Source: Streptomyces pseudovenezuelae (GTDB lineage: Bacteria > Actinomycetota > Actinomycetes > Streptomycetales > Streptomycetaceae). Taken from it: 64,000 nucleotides of DNA. The position numbers were made by a program, and so were the translations under genes. How positions within the stretch are numbered: position 1 is the stretch's first letter; each line of letters starts with the position of its first letter. The stretch lies in the NCBI RefSeq assembly GCF_029892565.1, contig NZ_JARXVH010000001.1, positions 62,001-126,000 of the forward strand. Direction: 5' to 3'. The notes below the pieces were generated by a model that worked only from the letters and a program-made list of their open reading frames with translations, had not been told where the DNA came from and made no database searches. This document shows, in pieces, positions 9,502 through 18,314 of the stretch.

Positions 9502-10392
9502 ATGACGTATCACCTTCCCGCAGGAAAGGCCCTCGGCGGCCCGTACGTCGTGGACATCACGCCGGAGAAGGCCGGCTGGGGCTACTCCAGCCTGCGGGTG
9601 CTGGAGCTGCCGCCGGGCGGCAGCCACACCTTCGACACCGGCGACAGCGAGTGGATCGTCATCCCGCTCAGCGGGGGCTGCACGGTCGCCGCCGCCGACG
9701 ACTTCGGCCACGACACCTTCCAACTCACCGGTCGCGACAGCGTGTTCACCTCGGTGAGCGACTTCGCCTACGTGCCACGGGACGCCCGCGCGACCGTCAT
9801 GTCGGCCGGCGGCGGGCGGTTCGCGCTCAACGGCGCGCGCTGCACCCGCCGGCTGCCCGCCCGCTACGGACCGGCGTCCGCGGTGCCGGTGGAGCTGCGC
9901 GGCACCGGCAACTCCTCCCGGCAGGTCAACAACTTCGGCGCGGCGGGCGTGTTCGAGTGCGACAAGCTCATCGCCGTCGAGGTGCTCACCCCGGGCGGCA
10001 ACTGGTCGTCCTTCCCGCCGCACAAGCACGACGAGGACCGGCCCGGCGAGGAGTCCGTCCTCGAAGAGGTCTACTACTTCGAGTTCGCCGACCACGAGGG
10101 CATCCCCGGCCTCGGCTACCAGCGCGTCTCCCCCTCCGGGCAGGGACGGGGCACGGACGTCCTGGCCGAAGTGCGCGGCGGAGACGTCGTGTTGATCCCC
10201 GACGGCTGGCACGGACCGTCGATGGCCGTGCCCGGCCACCACATGTACTACCTGAACGTCATGGCGGGTCCCGAGCCCGACCGCACCTGGCTGATCGGCG
10301 ACCACCCGGACCACGCCTGGGTCCGCGACACCTGGCCGGAGCAACCGGTCGACCCCCGACTCCCCCTCTACACGGCACCGGAGAAGTCCTGA
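9502..10392 (+). CDS. iolB: 5-Deoxy-glucuronate isomerase
   Basis: A 296-residue bicupin of the KduI/IolB family. It converts 5-deoxy-glucuronate to 2-deoxy-5-keto-gluconate. Metal-binding cupin residues are seen in FPPHKHDEDRPGEESVLEEVYY (written as FPPHKHDED then EEVYYFE, about residues 172-196), with DGWHGPSMAVPGHHMYYLN providing the second motif. ATG at 9502 follows GGAGG at good spacing. The stop shares one base with the iolD start (TGATG), so translation is coupled. Confidence 0.93.
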   Translation: MTYHLPAGKALGGPYVVDITPEKAGWGYSSLRVLELPPGGSHTFDTGDSEWIVIPLSGGCTVAAADDFGHDTFQLTGRDSVFTSVSDFAYVPRDARATVMSAGGGRFALNGARCTRRLPARYGPASAVPVELRGTGNSSRQVNNFGAAGVFECDKLIAVEVLTPGGNWSSFPPHKHDEDRPGEESVLEEVYYFEFADHEGIPGLGYQRVSPSGQGRGTDVLAEVRGGDVVLIPDGWHGPSMAVPGHHMYYLNVMAGPEPDRTWLIGDHPDHAWVRDTWPEQPVDPRLPLYTAPEKS

Positions 10393-12269
10393 TGAGCACC
10401 CGCACCCGCCGTCTGACCGTCGCCCAGGCCCTGGTCCAGTTCCTGTCCGTCCAGTACACCGAGCGCGACGGCGTACGGCACCGGCTGATCGCCGGCACCT
10501 GGGGCATCTTCGGCCATGGCAACGTTGCCGGGGTCGGCCAGGCCCTCCTGGAGGCGGGCGAGGACACCATGCCCTACCACCAGGGCCGCAACGAGCAGGC
10601 CATGGTGCACGCGGCCGTCGGCTACGCCCGCCAGCTGGACCGCCTGTCCGCGCAGGCCGTGACGACGTCGATCGGCCCCGGCGCCACCAACCTGGTGACG
10701 GGCGCCGCCCTCGCCACCATCAACCGCCTGCCGGTGCTGCTCCTGCCGGGCGACTACTTCGCCACCCGCGCCGCCGACCCGCTCCTCCAGCAGCTGGAGC
10801 ACCCGGTCGAGGCGGACCTGTCGGTCAACGACACCCTGCGCCCGGTCTCCCGCTACTTCGACCGCGTCACCCGCCCCGAAGCCCTGATCCCCTCCGCGCT
10901 GAACGCCATGCGCGTGCTCACCGACCCCGTCGAGACCGGCGCGGTGACGCTGGCGCTCCCGCAGGACGTGCAGGCGGAGGCGTACGACTGGCCGGAGGAG
11001 TTCTTCGCCGAGCGCGTGTGGCACGTACGGCGTCCCGCGCCGGACCCCTACGAGCTGGCGGAGGCCGTGGCCGCGATCCGGGCCGCCGAGCGTCCGCTGA
11101 TCGTGGCGGGCGGCGGGGTCCACCACAGCAAGGCGGAGGAGGCCCTCAAGGCCCTCGTGGACGCCACCGGTATCCCGGTCGCCTCCACCCAGGCGGGCAA
11201 GGGCTCGCTGCGGTACGACCACCCGGCGGACCTCGGCGGCATCGGCCACACCGGCACGGAGGTCAGCGACGACATCGCGCGCACCGCGGACCTGGTGATC
11301 GGCGTCGGCACCCGCTACACGGACTTCACCACCGCCTCCCACACGCTCTTCCAGAACCCGGACGTGCGGTTCGTCAACCTGAACATCACCGCGTTCGACG
11401 CCCACAAGCTGGCTGCGCGCACGCTCGTCTGCGACGCGAGGGCGGGGCTCACAGCGTTGACGGAGGCGCTGTCCGGTCACCGTGTGAACTCGGTTTACGA
11501 GGCCGCCTACCGTGCGGGCAAGGACCGCTGGGAACAGGTTGTTGACGCCGCTTTCACCGCCGCCGACGAGAACGCCGTACCGACCCAGACCCAGGTGCTC
11601 GGCGCCCTCGACTCGGTCGTCGGTGACGACGACGTGGTGATCAACGCGGCCGGCTCGCTCCCCGGCGACCTGCACAAACTGTGGCGCTCGCGCAGCCCGC
11701 GCCAGTACCACCTGGAGTACGGCTACTCCTGCATGGGCTACGAGATCCCGGCCGCGATCGGCGTCCAGCAGGCCACGCCCGACACGCCCGTATGGGCGCT
11801 GGTCGGCGACGGCACCTACCTGATGATGCCGACCGAGATCGTCACAGCCGTCCAGGAGGGCCTGCCGGTCAACCTCCTGCTCATCCAGAACCACGGCTAC
11901 GCCTCCATCGGCGGCCTCTCCGAGTCGGTCGGCGGCGAGCGCTTCGGCACCGCCTACCGCTACCGGGCCGCCGACGGCACCTTCTCCGGCGCCCCGCTCC
12001 CGGTCGACCTGGCCGCCAACGCGGCCAGCCTCGGCATGGACGTCCTGCGCGCCAAGACGGTCAGTGAACTGCGCGAGGCGCTCGCCATGGCCCGCGCCTC
12101 CGACCGTCCGACGTGTGTCCACGTCGAGACCGACACCGCCACCCCGACCGCTCCCCCGGCCGAGGCCTGGTGGGACGTGCCGGTCGCCGAGACGGCCTCC
12201 CGCGAGGCCGCGGTACAGGCCCGCGAGGAGTACGACCGTCAGGTCGCCGACCGCCGCCGCCACCTCTGA
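10392..12269 (+). CDS. iolD: 3D-(3,5/4)-trihydroxycyclohexane-1,2-dione hydrolase (THcHDO hydrolase)
   Basis: A 625-residue thiamine-diphosphate enzyme of the acetolactate-synthase superfamily that opens the inositol-derived ring to 5-deoxy-glucuronate. The N-terminal pyrimidine-binding domain has GHGNVAGVGQAL and the conserved Glu in GRNEQAMVHAAVG. A central domain follows, and the C-terminal diphosphate-binding domain has VGDGTYLMMPTEI and IQNHGYASIGG for TPP and Mg. Length matches the family. It overlaps iolB by one base. The ring-opening chemistry is specific to inositol degradation, which makes this the best single marker for the locus. Confidence 0.94.
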   Translation: MSTRTRRLTVAQALVQFLSVQYTERDGVRHRLIAGTWGIFGHGNVAGVGQALLEAGEDTMPYHQGRNEQAMVHAAVGYARQLDRLSAQAVTTSIGPGATNLVTGAALATINRLPVLLLPGDYFATRAADPLLQQLEHPVEADLSVNDTLRPVSRYFDRVTRPEALIPSALNAMRVLTDPVETGAVTLALPQDVQAEAYDWPEEFFAERVWHVRRPAPDPYELAEAVAAIRAAERPLIVAGGGVHHSKAEEALKALVDATGIPVASTQAGKGSLRYDHPADLGGIGHTGTEVSDDIARTADLVIGVGTRYTDFTTASHTLFQNPDVRFVNLNITAFDAHKLAARTLVCDARAGLTALTEALSGHRVNSVYEAAYRAGKDRWEQVVDAAFTAADENAVPTQTQVLGALDSVVGDDDVVINAAGSLPGDLHKLWRSRSPRQYHLEYGYSCMGYEIPAAIGVQQATPDTPVWALVGDGTYLMMPTEIVTAVQEGLPVNLLLIQNHGYASIGGLSESVGGERFGTAYRYRAADGTFSGAPLPVDLAANAASLGMDVLRAKTVSELREALAMARASDRPTCVHVETDTATPTAPPAEAWWDVPVAETASREAAVQAREEYDRQVADRRRHL

Positions 12270-12298
12270 ACTCCCCTCCACCGAAAGGCTTTCGCGCC

Positions 12299-13792
<1,494 letters not shown>

Positions 13793-13815
13793 CCCGCCGT
13801 CAGGTCTCTTTCGAG

Positions 13816-13827
13816 GGAGGTACCTCC
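13816..13827 (+). promoter_or_regulatory. Perfect 12-bp palindrome covering the GntR ribosome-binding site
   Basis: GGAGGTACCTCC is a perfect palindrome ending exactly at the base before the GntR start codon, and its left half is the Shine-Dalgarno sequence. On RNA, the anti-SD half could pair with the SD only as an intermolecular or very tight structure. On DNA it is a good dimer site. Autoregulation is possible. No copy was seen at the inositol promoters. Confidence 0.45.
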
Positions 13828-14613
13828 ATGGCGAAGGCCGGCGACCCCGCACGTGCCATGACCGCCCCCGCGCTCCACTCGCTGGACTTCGCCCTGGACC
13901 GGGGCAGTCCGGTGCCGCTGTACTACCAGCTCGCACAGCAGCTGGAGGCGGCGATCGAGCACGGGATCCTCGCCCCGGGCAATCTCCTGGGCAACGAGAT
14001 CGATCTCTCGATGCGCCTGGGCCTGTCCAGACCCACCGTCCGCCAGGCCATCCAATCCCTCGTCGACAAGGGCCTGTTGGTGCGCCGCCGCGGGGTCGGC
14101 ACGCAGGTGGTGCACAGCCAGGTCAAGCGTCCGCTGGAACTCAGCAGCCTCTACGACGACTTGGAGGCGGCGGGCCAGGGGCCGACCACCGATGTGCTGC
14201 GCAACGAGCGCGAGTCGGCGACCGCGGACGTCGCCGCCGCGCTCGGCATCACCGAGGGCAGCGAGGTCGTCGCCCTGGAGCGGCTGCGCTGCACGCACGG
14301 CCAGCCGGTCGCCTTCCTGTGCAACTACCTGCCCGCGAACATCCTCGAACTGGACAGCGCCCGGCTGGAGTCGACCGGCCTGTACCGGATGATGCGCACC
14401 GCCGGCATCACCCTGCACAGCGCCCGTCAGACCATCGGCGCCCGCTCCGCCACCCCCGAGGAGGCGGCCCGCCTCGACGAGACGGCGGGTGCCGCCCTGC
14501 TGACCATGCAGCGCACGGCGTACGACGACACGGGCCGGCCGGTCGAGTACGGGAGGCACATCTACCGGGCGTCCCGCTACGCGTTCGACTTCCAGCTGCT
14601 GGTCAGGCCCTGA
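13828..14613 (+). CDS. GntR-family transcriptional regulator (HutC type), likely inositol repressor
   Basis: 261 residues. An N-terminal winged helix starts at PVPLYYQLAQQLEAAI, with the recognition helix in MRLGLSRPTVRQAIQSL. It is followed by a UTRA effector domain (about 100-255) that typically binds a small sugar-like ligand. It is 35 bp after mmsA on the same strand and ends the operon, so it is probably the local repressor of both inositol operons, released by an inositol metabolite. The ATG has GGAGG within a perfect palindrome. A second in-frame ATG lies eleven codons on. Its DNA site is not proven; the TGTC-N13-GACA pair is the best candidate. Confidence 0.85.
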   Translation: MAKAGDPARAMTAPALHSLDFALDRGSPVPLYYQLAQQLEAAIEHGILAPGNLLGNEIDLSMRLGLSRPTVRQAIQSLVDKGLLVRRRGVGTQVVHSQVKRPLELSSLYDDLEAAGQGPTTDVLRNERESATADVAAALGITEGSEVVALERLRCTHGQPVAFLCNYLPANILELDSARLESTGLYRMMRTAGITLHSARQTIGARSATPEEAARLDETAGAALLTMQRTAYDDTGRPVEYGRHIYRASRYAFDFQLLVRP

Positions 14614-14622
14614 GCCGAGGCG

Positions 14623-14898
14623 TCAGGTCTCGCCGAACGTCCGTCGGTAGGCGCCGGGTGTGGTGCCGAGGTGTGCCCGGAAACGGCGGCGCAGGTTGAC
14701 CGCCGAGGCGAGTCCCACCCGGGTGGCGACGGCTTCGACCGGCAGGTCGGTCTGTTCGAGCAGGACCCGTGCCGCGTCGAGGCGCCGGGCGAGCAGCCAC
14801 TGTCCCGGACTGGTGCCGAGCTGCTCGGTGAACCGCCGGGCCAGGGTCCGGCTGGACAGCCCGGCGCGTTCGGCGAGCCGATCGAGGGTCAGTCGGTC
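14623..14898 (-). pseudogene. GlxA-type regulator, C-terminal AraC domain fragment (split by IS110)
   Basis: About 90 codons of a C-terminal AraC-type double HTH (DRLTLDRLAERAGLSSRTL then VGLASAVNLRRRFRAHLG). The matching N-terminal half lies at 16335-17009 on the other side of the insertion sequence. If the element and one copy of GTC are removed, CGG-CTG-GAC joins CGA-CTG-ACC in frame and gives a normal 315-residue GlxA-family protein. As it stands, the fragment reads into the element and has no start of its own, so it is not expected to be made. Confidence 0.9.
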
Positions 14899-14910
14899 CC
14901 TACGTTGTTG

Positions 14911-15090
14911 GTCGGGCTGAGCGAGCCATTCGTAGGGTTGGCTCACCCAGGGGTGCCGGGTGTGGCTTTCAGTCGTGTGCCGCTCGTATGGCTTCGGACG
15001 ATTCGCCGCCCGGCGCCCCACGACGACTCGGCTGCTCATTGGGAATTGCGGTACTGATCGCTCAGTAGGGACTCGACAGCGAGGTCGTCC
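14911..15090 (+). ncRNA. Bridge RNA of the IS110 element (ends approximate)
   Basis: Three hairpin units fit the known bridge RNA plan. A 5' stem pairs 14923-14927 with 14940-14944. The target loop is closed by an 11-bp stem (14950-14960 with 15009-15019, one G-U) and an inner GCC/GGC stem (14979-14981 with 14990-14992). The donor loop is closed by GACGAC/GTCGTC (15022-15027 with 15084-15089) and GCTG/CAGC, with inner GCG/CGC. Left target guide TCAGTCG (14969-14975) equals the flank 14889-14895. GGAC (14996-14999) complements GTCC. The left donor guide 15035-15048 matches the right end 16322-16335 at 12 of 14 bases, and the two differences allow wobble. GTAGGGAC (15065-15072) is the complement of 14896-14903. 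Confidence 0.8.
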
Positions 15091-15126
15091 GTGGTACCCG
15101 TGTACAAGCGACCTGCGGAGAAGCGA

Positions 15127-16317
15127 GTGACAGCGATCTGGGCCGGTATCGACGCTGGCAAGACCCATCACCACTGCGTGGTGATCGACGGCACCGGCAA
15201 GCGGCTGCTGTCGCGGCGCGTGGCGAACGAGGAGACCGAGCTGCTGCAGCTCCTGGCTGACGTCCTCGACCTGGGTGACGAAGTCACCTGGGGCATCGAC
15301 CTGGCGGACGGCGGGGCCGCCCTGGTGATCGCCATCCTGCTCAACCACGGCCAGCCGCTGCTCTACATACCCGGCCGGACCGTCAACCGTGCCTCGGAGG
15401 GCTACCGGGGCGACGGCAAGACCGACGCGAAGGACGCGGCGGTCATCGCCGACCAGGCCCGCATCCGCCGTGACCTGGCGCCGCTGCGGCCCACCGACGA
15501 GCTGGTGGCCGAGCTGAAGATCCTCACACGCCGCCGCCGCGATCTCAGTGACGACCGCACCCGGACCATCAACCGGCTCCGCGGCCATCTCACCGAGATC
15601 TTCCCCGGCCTGGAGCGCGAGCTCGACCTGACCAACGTCGGCCCGTTGGTGCTGCTGAGCGGTTACCAGACCCCGGCCGCCATCCGGCGTGCCGGCACCC
15701 GGCGGCTGACCACCTGGCTGCGCAACCGCAAGGTCGTGCGCCCCGACCAGCTCGCCGCCAAGGCCGTCCAGGCCGCCGAGAGCCAGCACACCGCCCTGCC
15801 CGCAGAGCGGATGACCGCCCAGGTCGTGCACTCCATCGCGAAGGAGGTGATGGCTCTCAACGACAAGATCGCCGAGACGGACAAACTCATCGAGGGCCGG
15901 TTTCGTCAGCACCGCCATGCCGAAGTGATCGCCAGCATGCCTGGCATTGGGCCGCTGCTGGGGGCGGAATTCCTTGCCGCGACCGGCGGTGACCTGAACG
16001 CCTTCGACAGCGCCGACCGGCTCGCCGGATTCGCCGGCGTCGCCCCCGTCGCACGCGACTCCGGAAAGGTCAGCGGCAACCTGCACCGGCCCACCCGCTA
16101 CAACCGCCGCGTCCAACGCGTCTTCTACACCTCCGCGTTGATTAGCATCCGCTGCTGCGACGAATCCCGCCGCTTCTACGACCGCAAGCGAGCCGAAGGC
16201 AAACGGCACAGCCAAGCCGTCATGGCCCTCGCACGCCGACGCGTCAACGTCCTGTGGGCTCTCCTGCGTGACGGACGGTGCTACCAAGCAGCACCGCCTG
16301 TCACACACACCGCTTGA
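15127..16317 (+). CDS. IS110-family transposase (bridge-RNA-guided recombinase)
   Basis: About 396 residues. The N-terminal RuvC-like domain has acidic residues D9 (GIDAGK), D58 (GIDLADGG), D100 and D103 (KTDAKDAAVIAD). The C-terminal Transposase_20 domain holds SMPGIGPLLGAEFLAATGG and the catalytic Ser312 in PVARDSGKVSG. Known IS110 enzymes use DEDD plus Ser to recombine DNA chosen by a bridge RNA. Here the usual Glu is Asp, as in some Streptomyces members. GTG at 15127 has GGAG six bases upstream. A GTG at 15091 in the same frame would overlap the end of the bridge RNA. The stop codon lies inside TTGACA of the right end. Confidence 0.93.
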   Translation: MTAIWAGIDAGKTHHHCVVIDGTGKRLLSRRVANEETELLQLLADVLDLGDEVTWGIDLADGGAALVIAILLNHGQPLLYIPGRTVNRASEGYRGDGKTDAKDAAVIADQARIRRDLAPLRPTDELVAELKILTRRRRDLSDDRTRTINRLRGHLTEIFPGLERELDLTNVGPLVLLSGYQTPAAIRRAGTRRLTTWLRNRKVVRPDQLAAKAVQAAESQHTALPAERMTAQVVHSIAKEVMALNDKIAETDKLIEGRFRQHRHAEVIASMPGIGPLLGAEFLAATGGDLNAFDSADRLAGFAGVAPVARDSGKVSGNLHRPTRYNRRVQRVFYTSALISIRCCDESRRFYDRKRAEGKRHSQAVMALARRRVNVLWALLRDGRCYQAAPPVTHTA

Positions 16318-16319
16318 CA
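16314..16319 (+). promoter_or_regulatory. Consensus -35 box at the right end of the IS110 element
   Basis: TTGACA overlaps the transposase stop codon and points out of the element. In the circular form it would face the left end, where TACGTT (14901-14906) could serve as -10, but the spacing would be 20 bp, longer than ideal. IS621 is known to make a junction promoter this way. Here it is only a candidate. Confidence 0.4.
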
Positions 16320-16334
16320 TCCTCATTAGGAATC

Positions 16335-17009
16335 GTCCAGCCGGGAGGTGGCCCACTCCAGCAGTGGCGCCAGTGACTCGTCCGCCTTGGCCGGCACGGG
16401 CTGTGCGGCGTACTGGAGTTGGCTGCCCTCCCGGTGCGGCGGCAGGACCATGTTCCGGGCGATCTGGGCGGCGTGGGCGGCGCCGTGGTCGGAGCGTACG
16501 AGGTGCAGACACAGGTCGATGCCCGCGCCGGTTCCGGCGCTGGTCGCCACGTCGCCGTGATCCACGTACAACACGTCCGATTCCACCCGCACTTCGGGGA
16601 AGGCGGCGGCGAGTTGGGCGGTGCCGCGCCAGTGGGTGGTGGCGCGGCGGCCGTCGAGCAGTCCTGCCTGCGCGAGGACGAACGCGCCCGTGCAGACGGC
16701 GACGATCCGCGCCCCGCGCCGGTGGGCCGCCCGCAGGGCCTCGGTGACGGTCGGCGGCACCGGTGCGCCGGGCGGCTGCCAGCCGGGGACGACCACGGTG
16801 TCCGCGTCCCGCAGGGCGGCGAGCCCCGAGTCGACGTGCATCGCATAACCGACCGTGGTCCGCAGAGGTCCGGGGTGCTCGGCGCAGATCCGGAAGCTGT
16901 AGCGGGGCGGCACGTCCGGCAGGGCGGTGCCGAAGACCTCCGCGGCACAGGCGAGCTCGAAGGGTGACTGGGGCGCGTTGAGCAGGGCCACCACTCGATG
17001 GACGTTCAT
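16335..17009 (-). pseudogene. GlxA-type regulator, N-terminal DJ-1/PfpI-like domain (split by IS110)
   Basis: 225 codons of the N-terminal class-I glutamine-amidotransferase-like domain of a GlxA/FtrA-type AraC regulator (VVALLNAPQSPFELACAAEV, then VVVPGW and AVCTGAFVLAQAGLLDG). The Cys in AVCTGAF sits at the nucleophile elbow, although such regulators are usually not enzymes. The reading frame runs three codons into the element and stops at 16326. A truncated protein ending LEWATSRLDDS could still be made, but without DNA-binding helices. The gene is divergent from an alpha/beta hydrolase 70 bp away that it may once have controlled. Confidence 0.9.
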
Positions 17010-17079
17010 GACAGGAATGTACCCACAGGCGTCTTTCTGGACTCTCGGACGGGAGGGCGGTCCCGGTCACAGTGGTCCC

Positions 17080-17955
17080 ATGAGTGACATCACCGAAACG
17101 GGAGTGTCGAGGACCGAAGTCCAGGTCGACGGCGAGCCGGCCAGCTACCTGGCCGTGGAGCAGGGCGGTCCGGCCGTGTTGCTGCTGCACGGCACGTACT
17201 GGAGCCGGGTCTGGCTCCCGGTCCTCGCCCACCTCGCCGAGGCGGGGCTGCGGCCCATCGCGGTCGATCTCCCCGGACTGGGGCGCTCGGGAGGCGAGCT
17301 CACTCCGGAGACCGCCACGGTCCCGGCCCTCGCGGACTGGGTGGCACGCTTCGCGTCCGCGCTGAAGATCGACGGGCCGATCGCCGTGGCGGGCCACGAC
17401 ATCGGCGGGGCCGTCGCCCAGCATCTCCTCGTCCACGGCCAACTGGCCGTGTCCCGGCTGGCCTTGGTCAACTCGGTGACGTACGACTCCTGGCCGGCGC
17501 CCCACGTGGCCCGGTTCCGGGGCCCGGGTGCCGCCGCCGACGACGTCCTCGCTGCCCGCCGACAAGCGGTGACGGCGACGCTTGGCGATGCCGCCACCGA
17601 ACAGCGGATCGCGGACTACCTGGAACCGTGGACCAGTTCGCGGGTCCGCCGCTCCTGGACGGCCCTGGCGAGCGCGGCCGACAGCCGCTACACCCTCGAC
17701 CTCGTCCCCGCGCTACGACGGTCCACAGCACCGAAGTTGCTGATCTGGGGCGAGGACGACGACTTCGAGAAGGTGGACTACGCGGAGCGGTTCGCCGCGG
17801 AGATCCCGCACACCACGCTCGTACGCATCCCGAACGCGGGACACATCCCCACGGAGAACGCCCCCGCCCGGATCGCCCGCGCGCTCGCCGGCTTCTTCAC
17901 GGCGGTGCAGAGTAAGTCACCGATCAGGCAACGCCGTTCGGATTCGGGCAGTTGA
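17080..17955 (+). CDS. Alpha/beta hydrolase with Asp nucleophile
   Basis: A 291-residue alpha/beta hydrolase. It has VLLLHGTYWSRVW (oxyanion region) and the nucleophile elbow GHDIGG with Asp rather than Ser, as in haloalkane dehalogenases and epoxide hydrolases. LLIWGEDDDFEK carries the acid, and the His is in NAGHIPTENAP. The exact substrate is unknown. It is divergent from the disrupted GlxA regulator, a frequent pairing in Streptomyces. The last 16 residues (QSKSPIRQRRSDSGS and neighbours) do not resemble a normal hydrolase end and run into what may be an opposing gene remnant. The start is ATG at 17080. Confidence 0.82.
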   Translation: MSDITETGVSRTEVQVDGEPASYLAVEQGGPAVLLLHGTYWSRVWLPVLAHLAEAGLRPIAVDLPGLGRSGGELTPETATVPALADWVARFASALKIDGPIAVAGHDIGGAVAQHLLVHGQLAVSRLALVNSVTYDSWPAPHVARFRGPGAAADDVLAARRQAVTATLGDAATEQRIADYLEPWTSSRVRRSWTALASAADSRYTLDLVPALRRSTAPKLLIWGEDDDFEKVDYAERFAAEIPHTTLVRIPNAGHIPTENAPARIARALAGFFTAVQSKSPIRQRRSDSGS

Positions 17956-18314
17956 GCCTGGGGGGAACTTCCACCGGTGGTAGCAGGACCAGTAGCTCAC
18001 CACCCGGCGCTCGGTCCGCGCGAAGAACTCCGGATTCCGCGCGATGAAGTCCCCGTAAGGCCGTGGCCCCGCCACACGCCGGCCGGAGACCGGTCCGTGA
18101 GGTGAACGACGTCGCCGTCACCTGGTGAGTGCCAGGTTGTGCGGGTGGGCGTTGCCGGGCATCGCGTGGCGGCCACCGGCGCCGTGCCCTCCCGGGCGGG
18201 CCGTGACGGCTCGGCCGGAAAGGCATCACCTCTTTATTCAAGTCTTGACTTAACACTACGGACATTGCTTGGATCGCCCCGCAACGATGGTGCCGAAGCG
18301 GGGAGTTGTGAGCT
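17956..18314. other. Intergenic stretch with a possible gene remnant and a GH30 promoter region
   Basis: No intact gene. On the minus strand, about 17930-18120 reads as a protein-like end (RPYGDFIARNPEFFARTE, RVVSYWSCYHRWKFP) without a start, probably a decayed gene tail. Towards the right, 18240-18251 holds the inverted repeat AAGTC-TT-GACTT and a TTGACT box about 70 bp before the GH30 start, the likely promoter/operator. Confidence 0.4.

Larger units (their letters stand above)
14899..16337 (+). mobile_element. IS110-family insertion sequence
   Basis: The borders come from rebuilding the interrupted gene: GTC occurs at both junctions (14896-14898 and 16335-16337) and only once in the repaired gene. 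The element is therefore about 1439 bp, give or take the position of the GTC. There are no terminal inverted repeats, as is normal for IS110. It has a 228-bp non-coding left end, one transposase gene and a short right end of about 20 bp. The long left end and short right end are the IS110 arrangement, as opposed to IS1111. The copy looks intact. Confidence 0.9.

Noticed and set aside
10368..12281. A 637-codon open frame opposite iolD, and similar long antisense frames at 12239-13936, 23627-25984 and 62064-63968
   Set aside because: They mirror strongly conserved genes and have low-complexity Arg/Gly/Val/His content with no domain. Third-position GC bias opens such frames in this DNA.
14899..16337. 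Terminal inverted repeats for the insertion sequence
   Set aside because: None are present at the two ends; IS110 elements do not have them, so this is not evidence against the element.
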